Source: Gemmatimonadota bacterium
GTDB lineage: Bacteria; Gemmatimonadota; Gemmatimonadetes; Gemmatimonadales; Gemmatimonadaceae
DNA: 10,131 nucleotides
Assembly: GCA_031127185.1 (NCBI GenBank)
Contig: JARIET010000079.1
Location: 1 to 10,131 of the forward strand
Direction: 5' to 3'
The position numbers were made by a program, and so were the translations under genes. The notes beneath the pieces were generated by a model, which made no database searches, was not told the DNA's origin, and was given only the letters and a program-made list of their open reading frames with translations. Positions within the stretch are counted from its first letter, which is position 1; every line of letters begins with the position of its first letter. Shown here piece after piece: positions 1 to 5,762 of the stretch.

Positions 1-249
1 TCCGCGCAGCTTGACGATGAAATCAGCCTGTGACGCGTGCGCGAGCCCTATCCCCGAGAGAAGTGCATCCACCAACGTCAGCACCGGCTCGTCGGTACGC
101 ACGCTCACCGCCATCGCGTCCCAAAGCGCCTCGAACTGCACACGAACCGTGACGCGCTCACCAGCTGCCGCGCCGAGCTGCCTGACCGCGCCGCGCGGCG
201 TGCGGAGCGCCGTGACAAAGGGTGCCGTCTGCGTCACCGCGCCGCTCAC
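1..249 (-). CDS. Partial hypothetical protein, possible ubiquitin-like (beta-grasp) fold; cut by the left window edge
   Basis: An open minus-strand frame of 83 codons runs off the left edge without a stop, so only the N-terminal part is present. It begins with a GTG at 249-247 that overlaps the TGA of the preceding small gene (GTGA, 246-249), which implies translational coupling. After about 30 Ala/Arg/Gly-rich residues comes a beta-strand-like stretch (VTVRVQ, residues 33-38). A second hydrophobic stretch (AMAVSV, 45-50) leads into a helix-like segment (PVLTLVDALLSG, about 55-66), then a strand ending FIVKLRG (77-83) at the edge. This strand-strand-helix-strand order would fit a small beta-grasp domain of the ubiquitin/YukD type, but that is pattern inference only. 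I do not recognise the family with certainty. Function is unknown. Confidence 0.6.
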   Translation of the reverse strand, partial: MSGAVTQTAPFVTALRTPRGAVRQLGAAAGERVTVRVQFEALWDAMAVSVRTDEPVLTLVDALLSGIGLAHASQADFIVKLRG

Positions 250-551
250 GCCCCAGCTCCGGCCACAACCGCGGCCGGCGGCAGCGATGAGAGAAAGAGC
301 GCGACCTGCTGGTCGAACATGTATGAGGAGCCGGTCACAGTGGTGTTCGGCGCAACGCCGAATACCGCGACAACAACCTCTTCGCCACCCTGTCCGCGCA
401 ACGTGAGGTAGGCCGGGCCTTCTTGCTCGACGAAAGCAGCGTAGATCCCAGACCTTCGCCCAAAAAAGTCGCGCGCCGCTGCCAGCACTTCGGTGCCGGC
501 CAGCGATGTGCTGGCCGTCTGCAAGGTGCGCTGCCTCTGGATGTTCGTCAC
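246..551 (-). CDS. Small conserved-looking hypothetical protein (101 aa)
   Basis: I place the start at GTG 551-549 because a purine-rich AGGACGGAG lies about 10 bases upstream. The frame also allows TTG at 599 (117 aa), which would overlap the preceding gene's end at 589; another TTG lies at residue 10 of the 101-aa form. The protein has no signal peptide or membrane segment. Its core reads like a compact alpha/beta domain: a helix with EVLAAARDFFGRRSGIYAAF, a strand with AYLTLRGQGGEEVVVAVFG, then a TGSSYMFDQQVALFLSSLPP block. An Ala/Gly tail ends it. The charged and aromatic core looks conserved rather than random. The TGA overlaps the GTG of the next gene, so both are probably made together. 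I do not recognise a family. It sits behind a GAF-domain protein, which suggests but does not show a regulatory or accessory role. Confidence 0.6.
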   Translation of the reverse strand: MTNIQRQRTLQTASTSLAGTEVLAAARDFFGRRSGIYAAFVEQEGPAYLTLRGQGGEEVVVAVFGVAPNTTVTGSSYMFDQQVALFLSSLPPAAVVAGAGA

Positions 552-588
552 GCCGATGTGTCTCCGTCCTGATGGTTGCTCACACGCA

Positions 589-1761
589 CTAAATGCCAAG
601 CGGTAGCGACGCGACAGTCGTATCGCCCGTGGCCGCCGACTCCACGGTCAGTCGGCCGTTGAGCCGCTCCGCGATGGCTGCGGCCAACTTCCAGGCGAGG
701 TCGTCGCCCTCAGCACCTGGAACCCGGTACTCCACTCGACCATCGCTCACTGCGACCGATGCACGCAATTCGGTGACGCCATCCACCGCTGCCGCGCGCT
801 CCAGTAATCTAGCGAGCGCAACAGTCAGTTTCTCTGCATCCCCTCGGACAAGGGGCATGTCGTGGATGGGCTCCTCGCCAATCAGGTGCACCGCCGTGCC
901 AGACTCTGCCACCTGTCGCAATGCGTCGCGCAGCGGCAAGCGTGGGTCAAATTGGTCTGCAGCGATGGGTGCCGACCCGTCTTCCAGACCTGCCGCGAGT
1001 GCCAGATCGTCCAACACGCGCTGGGCCGCCGACATAGCCCGGCCCGGCAGCCCCGAAATGTGCGGCTGCAGCGCCGCCGTGGCGGCAGCAGTCAGTGAAC
1101 GCGCATCACGACGCGCGTGCGCGACCGCGATGTACTGGCGGTCGAGTTCGGTCAGTGCTTCCACCGCGGCCGATTCAGCGCGCCGAACCCGGTCGACGAG
1201 ACGCGACTTCTCCGTGGCCGCCGCCATGAGGTCGGCGACCAGACGCAGCAATCCGCGGCGCTCAATGGTGAAATCGTCCCAGGACCGAAAGTAGAAGGTC
1301 ACAGCACCAACGGACGCCTGGCCGTTCTGCAACGGCAAGGACACCAGCGCGCGGAAGCCAAGTTCGCGCGCCACCTCCTGCCAGTCCTCAAGATCGGCGT
1401 CTGCGAAAACATCGGGTACCTCGATCACCCGGCGTTCACTCGCCGCCTCGCCGCTGGGCCCGAACCCCACGCGCACCCGCACGTCGGCAAGCCATGGACG
1501 CAGGTGATCTGGCCAGTTGTGGGCGGCACCGAGGCGCATCAACTCCGAAGCACCATCGAGCAGGTAGACGGACGAAAACGCCGCGCCGACCACGGGGCTG
1601 ACGCGATCGAGCGCGAACTGGAACGCCTCGTCCGGCCGGTCGGCGTTGAGAAACGCGTGCACCACTTCACGCACCGCAAGCAATTCGCGCTGGCCCGCCA
1701 CTTCCGTGCCCGGGGGCGTGGGAGGTGGCGTGCGCATGGCGTAGCGGCGGCGCGGCTTCAC
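589..1761 (-). CDS. GAF-domain protein with a degenerate histidine-kinase-like C-terminal half
   Basis: This 390-aa soluble protein begins at GTG 1761, overlapping the TGA of the aminotransferase gene (GTGA, 1758-1761). An ATG at codon 9 (1737) is an alternative start. Residues about 30-180 match a GAF sensor domain: VYLLDG, a central VGFGPSGEAA, then LGFRALVSLPLQ and VGAVTFYF strands. A helical, probably coiled-coil linker follows (about 180-230). The C-terminal part recalls a sensor kinase: an ARLLERAA segment stands where the N box would be, and residues 354-388 resemble the last helix and strands of an HATPase, ending in SLPLGI. I see no phospho-accepting H box, no N-box asparagine and no DxGxG ATP motif, so catalytic activity is unlikely. 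Likely role (inferred): a ligand-sensing or scaffold protein. No response regulator is visible nearby. Confidence 0.8.
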   Translation of the reverse strand: MKPRRRYAMRTPPPTPPGTEVAGQRELLAVREVVHAFLNADRPDEAFQFALDRVSPVVGAAFSSVYLLDGASELMRLGAAHNWPDHLRPWLADVRVRVGFGPSGEAASERRVIEVPDVFADADLEDWQEVARELGFRALVSLPLQNGQASVGAVTFYFRSWDDFTIERRGLLRLVADLMAAATEKSRLVDRVRRAESAAVEALTELDRQYIAVAHARRDARSLTAAATAALQPHISGLPGRAMSAAQRVLDDLALAAGLEDGSAPIAADQFDPRLPLRDALRQVAESGTAVHLIGEEPIHDMPLVRGDAEKLTVALARLLERAAAVDGVTELRASVAVSDGRVEYRVPGAEGDDLAWKLAAAIAERLNGRLTVESAATGDTTVASLPLGI

Positions 1762-2612
1762 CCGCCGCCGTACAACCGCTTGAGAAACTCCTTCTGCACG
1801 CGCCGCGTCACCGGCCCGGGGGTGCCATCGCCGACCGGAGTTCCGTCGAGCGAGACGATTGGCGCAACGTCGGTCGTAGTTCCGGCAATGAACAGCTCCG
1901 CCGCGCCGCGCATCTCGGCCTCTGTCACAGGATCTTCGCTCACGGTCACACCGATCGCGCGCGCGGACTCCACGGCATACATCCGCGAGACGCCCGGCAG
2001 GATGTAGTTCGAGAGCGGATAGGTGCGGACCACGCCATCGATCACCGCAAATGCATTTGTCGCCGCCCCTTCCGTCAGCATTCCATCGCGAATGAGCAGC
2101 GCTTCATACGCCCCATACTCGTGCGCCGCCTGCCGGGCCAGCACGGCGCCCATCAGGTTCACCGTCTTGAGGTCGCAACGCGCCCATCGGAAATCCGGGA
2201 AGGTGATCGCCTTGATCCCTTTCTCGCGCATGTCCGCGGACGGGGTGAACTTCGACGTGGCCGCATAGACCGTCGGCGGCGTGCCCGCAGGCGGGAAGTA
2301 ATGCGTGCGCGGCGCGGCACCGCGAGTGACTTGCAGGTAAACCGTGGCTTCGCCGCTTCGCAGGTTGTTGTCCGCGACCAGGCGATTGCATACAGCCTCG
2401 AGCCCGGCCACGTCGGAAGGTCCAAAAGGGATGCGCACGGCGCCCAGTCCACGTGCCATGCGCGCCTCGTGCTCATGCCAGGCAAAGATGCGCCCTTCGA
2501 TCACGCGCACCACTTCATAGATGCCGTCGCCGAACACGAATCCTCGGTCGTCAACCGAGAGCTTCGCCGCCTCTTTCGCGATGAAATCGCCGTTCAGGTA
2601 GACCGTTGTCAT
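1758..2612 (-). CDS. dat: D-amino-acid (D-alanine) aminotransferase, PLP-dependent fold type IV
   Basis: The enzyme exchanges amino groups between D-amino acids and 2-oxo acids (D-Ala + 2-oxoglutarate to pyruvate + D-Glu), supplying D-glutamate/D-alanine for peptidoglycan. It is cytoplasmic and 284 aa, normal for the family. Motifs in order: DDRGFVFGDGIYEVVRV (21-37, with the active-site Tyr32), PRTHYFP (101-107), whose R102 and H104 match the carboxylate-binding Arg and His diagnostic of D-amino-acid over branched-chain aminotransferases, DLKTVNLMG (147-155) with the PLP lysine K149, LTEGAATN (179-186) with the cofactor-binding Glu181, and ILPGVSR (204-210). The start is ATG 2612; a TTG directly before it (2615) is possible. 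No clear Shine-Dalgarno site precedes either. The stop overlaps the GTG of the GAF gene. Substrate range cannot be read from sequence. Confidence 0.93.
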   Translation of the reverse strand: MTTVYLNGDFIAKEAAKLSVDDRGFVFGDGIYEVVRVIEGRIFAWHEHEARMARGLGAVRIPFGPSDVAGLEAVCNRLVADNNLRSGEATVYLQVTRGAAPRTHYFPPAGTPPTVYAATSKFTPSADMREKGIKAITFPDFRWARCDLKTVNLMGAVLARQAAHEYGAYEALLIRDGMLTEGAATNAFAVIDGVVRTYPLSNYILPGVSRMYAVESARAIGVTVSEDPVTEAEMRGAAELFIAGTTTDVAPIVSLDGTPVGDGTPGPVTRRVQKEFLKRLYGGG

Positions 2613-2666
2613 CAATCAAAGGTGCGGCCGGGGCTGTCGGGACGAAAGGCTGGGGCGGTCCTTGTT

Positions 2667-2685
2667 CCCCTTACCCCCCCGGCCC
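2667..2685 (-). other. Potential G-quadruplex motif in the peptidase-dat gap
   Basis: On the minus strand this 19-base stretch reads GGGCCGGGGGGGTAAGGGG. It can be parsed as four G-tracts of at least three with loops of 2, 1 and 3 bases, a canonical quadruplex pattern. It lies 12 bases after the peptidase stop codon and about 55 bases before the dat start, in the only sizeable gap of this part of the window (85 bases). It would be present in any read-through mRNA or dat leader. Folding and any effect on transcription or translation are inferred. No intrinsic terminator hairpin with a T tract is visible in this gap. Confidence 0.5.
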
Positions 2686-2697
2686 GCGGACGCGCCC

Positions 2698-4206
2698 CTA
2701 TGCCAGCATCTTCTCGATCGAGCGCACCAGAGGGGCGAAGCCGAGCACTCTCCCGCTCACCCGCTGCGCCTGCTCATCGGCCAATTCGCGCTGCCCGTGA
2801 CCGAATAGCTCACCCACGATCCAAGGGCCGGCCTGCGGATTACGCCACCAGTCGTCATTGAACTTCTCGGTCAGCGTCTCATTCAGCAGCGCCTGCAACT
2901 GCCACGCGCGTAGATACCGAGCCGCATAAAACCGCGGATCAACATCCACGAACGCATCCGCGCGCTCGTAACGGAAGTTCGTCGCGCTGCTCAGCGTCTC
3001 CACAAAGACGTCAGGCAGCGCACTCCACGACACTCCGCCACCATACAGTTCCATCTCGTAGATCAGTTTGCCGCAGTACCGACGCAGAAAATGCAGTTCC
3101 TCAAATCCGGCCGACCGCAGGTACACGGGCAGCGTCGCCTTGTTCAGCCCCGTGTACCGCCCCAGCCAACCGGCATCCTTGAGGCGATGGTCGAAGAGCA
3201 TCGCGTACCCCTCGGTCACCGAGTTGTCGCCGAGCCACCGGTATTCGAACGGCAACGCCCGCTCGGCATTCGCAAAGTGCAGCGCATGACCGAGCTCGTG
3301 CAGAAGCGTCATCCAGTCGTTCTGTCCACCGTGCGGCCGAATTACGAGATGCACTTCTTCCGGAATCCGCACCGGAGCGCAAAAGGCCCGAGAGCGTTTT
3401 CCTTCGCGATCACCGGTGTCGTACTTCACCCGGCCGTTGGCATCGGGACTCGCGCCCATCTCCGTGACGTGGCGACGCACTTCACGTTCCATCGCATCGG
3501 CTGGAAAGGCACCGTCGAACTCGCGGGCGCGAAAGAGGGCGCCCGCATCGGCGCGTGTCGCCTCGCCGACCGTGATGGCCAGCCGCTCCTTGAGAAACCG
3601 CGGCAGCACCTCGTCCCACATCCCCTGCGTATCGCGCAGGAAGGCGGCGCATTGGTCGCGCAGATCGCTTAGCTGCAGTGCGGACAGCGCTTCGAACGTC
3701 CCGATATAGCCGCTCGCCACACCTGAGCCGGCAAACAGTGTACGTTCGCGATCCAGTTTCTCCTGCTTAAGGGGCGAGAGTTCGGCGATGACGAGTTTCG
3801 CTCTGGCCGCGTCCATCGCCAGCCGCGCGGCACGATCAGCCGTATTCGCCATCGTGATGCTCGCCCGTTGGTACGGCTCCACGCTCCCGTCCGGCAACGT
3901 GATGGTCGCCGTGGCTTCCCACTTGAGGTCGCGCTCGTCGAGCGGCGCCAGTTCGCGACCAATCCCCGAATCGATCAGCCACTCCAGAAGCACTCGGGCC
4001 GTGCGGTGCTCGTCCGTGCCCGGCTTTGCGCGGCCGTAGATCGCGCGCACCGACTCCATGACTTCGGGTCCGTAGGCCGCCGCGTGCCTGGCGTAGATGG
4101 GCTGCAGGTCCACGCCCGGCTTGAAGCCGGCGAGCCCCTGATGCACTTCCCGAGAGATTTCTTCGAGAAACGCTTCCGCGCCGACACGAATCTGCTGGAG
4201 TTCCAT
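2698..4206 (-). CDS. M3-like zinc metallopeptidase (thimet oligopeptidase / oligoendopeptidase F superfamily)
   Basis: This 502-aa protein has no signal peptide, so it probably acts on peptides in the cytoplasm. The gluzincin motif HELGH lies at 303-307 inside LLHELGHALHFA, with H303 and H307 as zinc ligands and E304 as general base. The Glu of NSVTEGYAM (E332) sits 25 residues after H307, the same spacing as between the second His and third zinc ligand (H477 and E502) of thimet oligopeptidase. A strand with EEVHLVIRPHGG (284-294) precedes the zinc site, and a Tyr/Arg-rich segment RFYAARYLRAWQLQALL (425-441) follows, where M3 enzymes carry substrate-stabilising residues. The protein is shorter than classical M3 enzymes (about 600-700 aa), the reduction being N-terminal. 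The start ATG 4206 has no Shine-Dalgarno site but a TATATT hexamer 6 bases upstream. M32-type carboxypeptidase is a less likely alternative. The substrate is unknown. Confidence 0.85.
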   Translation of the reverse strand: MELQQIRVGAEAFLEEISREVHQGLAGFKPGVDLQPIYARHAAAYGPEVMESVRAIYGRAKPGTDEHRTARVLLEWLIDSGIGRELAPLDERDLKWEATATITLPDGSVEPYQRASITMANTADRAARLAMDAARAKLVIAELSPLKQEKLDRERTLFAGSGVASGYIGTFEALSALQLSDLRDQCAAFLRDTQGMWDEVLPRFLKERLAITVGEATRADAGALFRAREFDGAFPADAMEREVRRHVTEMGASPDANGRVKYDTGDREGKRSRAFCAPVRIPEEVHLVIRPHGGQNDWMTLLHELGHALHFANAERALPFEYRWLGDNSVTEGYAMLFDHRLKDAGWLGRYTGLNKATLPVYLRSAGFEELHFLRRYCGKLIYEMELYGGGVSWSALPDVFVETLSSATNFRYERADAFVDVDPRFYAARYLRAWQLQALLNETLTEKFNDDWWRNPQAGPWIVGELFGHGQRELADEQAQRVSGRVLGFAPLVRSIEKMLA

Positions 4207-4210
4207 ACCG

Positions 4211-4231
4211 AAAATATACGACCCGGGTCGC
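4211..4231 (-). terminator. Palindrome plus T-rich stretch, possible weak terminator of the secretion operon
   Basis: A perfect 12-base palindrome CGACCCGGGTCG (4219-4230) lies in the 28-base spacer after the ATPase stop codon. As RNA on the minus strand it could form a five-pair stem (with one G-U pair) around a CCGG loop, followed by TATATTTT. The stem is short and the T run is interrupted, so termination would be weak. Palindrome symmetry also fits a dimeric DNA-binding protein site upstream of the peptidase gene. The sequence cannot decide between these readings. Confidence 0.3.
4213..4218 (-). promoter_or_regulatory. Candidate -10 element for a leaderless peptidase mRNA
   Basis: The minus strand reads TATATT, then six bases, then the ATG of the peptidase. 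This places the expected transcription start at or next to the A of the start codon. There is no Shine-Dalgarno sequence in the gap, and the surroundings are otherwise very GC-rich. This is the arrangement seen at leaderless genes in several bacterial phyla. No convincing -35 hexamer is visible at 16-18 bases, so the call is tentative. The same AT stretch could instead be the weak T tract of a terminator. Confidence 0.35.
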
Positions 4232-4234
4232 GGT

Positions 4235-5761
4235 CTACCCGCGCGCTACTCGAAGCACTTCGTCAAGGGTTGTGACACCGAGGCGAACCAGTCGAATGCC
4301 GTCCTCAAAGAGTGTCCGCATTCCCTTCTTCACCGCCCGCTCACGAAGTTCCTCCGACCCACGGCGTTGCTGTACTTCGGCACGGAGCTCGGCGTCCATC
4401 ACGAGCAGCTCATAGATGCCGGTGCGGCCACGGTAGCCCGTCTCACGACACTGATTGCACCCGGCCCCTTTCCAAACCTTCTCGATACCCAGCGCCTTGA
4501 GGTCCAGTCGCCGGGCGACGGATTTGTCCGGCACCGTCTCGGTGCGGCAATGCGGGCAGATGCGGCGCACCAGGCGCTGGGCCAGCACCGCGTCCACTGT
4601 GCTGGCCACGAGGTACGCGGCGACGCCGAGATCGAGGAGTCGAGTCAAGGCCGTGGGCGCGTCATTCGTGTGCAGCGTTGAAAGCACCAGGTGTCCCGTC
4701 AGCGCAGCCTGAGTGGCGATCTGCGCCGTCTCCGCGTCGCGAATTTCGCCGACGAGTATGATGTCCGGGTCCTGACGCAACATCGCGCGAAGTGTGTTGG
4801 CGAAGGTGACCCCTGCCTTTTCGTTCACCGGCACCTGCGGCACACCGACCAACTCGTATTCCACAGGGTCTTCGACCGTGAGGATCTTCTCCTTGCCCGT
4901 GCGCAACAGCTCCACCGATGCATAGAGCGTCGTTGACTTGCCCGACCCGGTAGGCCCGGTGCTGAGTACAATGCCATGCGGCCGCGAAATCACCTCGCGG
5001 AAATTCTCGAGCGTGTCGTCGGCCATGCCAAGTTCGGTGAGCGAAATGCGGCCTCGCTCCTTATCCAGGAGGCGCAACACCACGCTCTCGCCCCGCAGGG
5101 TCGGCACAGTGGATACGCGCACATCCACCTGGCGGTCCTGCAGCCGAAGCCGGATGCGCCCGTCCTGCGGCATACGTCGTTCGGCGATATCCAGCTCCGC
5201 CATGATCTTGATGCGGCTGATGATGGCGGCCGCGAGGTGCGACGGCGGTGACGGTGCCGGCTGCAGAACGCCATCCACGCGGTACCGCACCCGCAGTTCG
5301 TTGTGGTAGCCCTCGAGGTGCACGTCGGACGCCCGCGCGTCCAGCGCCTCGATCAGCAGCAGGTTCACCAGCCGCACCACCGGCGCTTCGTTGGCGAGGT
5401 GCAGCAGGTCGTCGAGCGGGATCTCCTCGTCCGCGCCACCACGGCGATCTCCGGCCATGCCGGCGATCATCCCCTCGGCGGTGACTTCGTCTTGCGCGTA
5501 GACGCGACGGATCGCGCTCTTGAGATCGTGCTCGCCGTGCTGCTCAACCGTGACATCGGCGCCGAACATAAGGCCCAGGTCGTCGAGCGCGAGCGGATCC
5601 ACCGAGTCGAGCCAGGTGCCCACCCGCAGCGTCCCGCCGGCGAGCTGCAAGGGCAGCACGCCGTGTTGCTCCAGCCAGTCGGCTGTCAGCGAACGCGACA
5701 GCCGCTGAACGCCGGCCAACTCGGTCAGTTCTTCCAGCCGCGCCGCATCGCTGGCGCCCAC
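4235..5761 (-). CDS. gspE: Type II secretion / type IV pilus assembly ATPase (GspE/PilB family)
   Basis: This is the cytoplasmic hexameric ATPase that powers pseudopilus or pilus assembly by acting on the inner-membrane platform. At 508 aa it matches GspE size. An N-terminal GspE-type domain (about 5-90) is followed by a linker, the N2 domain (about 115-240) and the RecA-like motor. Visible motifs: Walker A GPTGSGKS (269-276), Asp box TVEDPVEYE (295-303), Walker B IILVGEIRD (334-342) and His box TGHLVLSTLHTND (355-367). Paired CxxC motifs (C402/C405, C435/C438) form the zinc-binding tetracysteine element. The start is GTG 5761, one base after the secretin stop, with GGGAG seven bases upstream (5769-5773). 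It closes the L-M-C-D-E gene run. The retained tetracysteine is more typical of an assembly than a PilT-type retraction ATPase. T2SS and T4P forms cannot be separated by sequence alone. Confidence 0.93.
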   Translation of the reverse strand: MGASDAARLEELTELAGVQRLSRSLTADWLEQHGVLPLQLAGGTLRVGTWLDSVDPLALDDLGLMFGADVTVEQHGEHDLKSAIRRVYAQDEVTAEGMIAGMAGDRRGGADEEIPLDDLLHLANEAPVVRLVNLLLIEALDARASDVHLEGYHNELRVRYRVDGVLQPAPSPPSHLAAAIISRIKIMAELDIAERRMPQDGRIRLRLQDRQVDVRVSTVPTLRGESVVLRLLDKERGRISLTELGMADDTLENFREVISRPHGIVLSTGPTGSGKSTTLYASVELLRTGKEKILTVEDPVEYELVGVPQVPVNEKAGVTFANTLRAMLRQDPDIILVGEIRDAETAQIATQAALTGHLVLSTLHTNDAPTALTRLLDLGVAAYLVASTVDAVLAQRLVRRICPHCRTETVPDKSVARRLDLKALGIEKVWKGAGCNQCRETGYRGRTGIYELLVMDAELRAEVQQRRGSEELRERAVKKGMRTLFEDGIRLVRLGVTTLDEVLRVARG

Positions 5762-5762
5762 G

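Noticed and set aside
1117-2007. Plus-strand open frame of 296 codons opposite the GAF gene
   Set aside because: It is antisense to the GAF-domain gene and dat, its product shows no domain or sensible hydrophobic pattern, and no ribosome site was seen.
2613-2697. Rho-independent terminator after the peptidase gene
   Set aside because: No stem-loop followed by a T run is visible on the minus strand. The notable element is the G-rich tract, reported separately.
1725-2861. Long plus-strand open frame (378 codons) opposite dat and the peptidase end
   Set aside because: It lies antisense to dat, whose active-site motifs are unmistakable, and its Arg/His-rich product has no recognisable domain. 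Long antisense frames are expected in GC-rich coding DNA.
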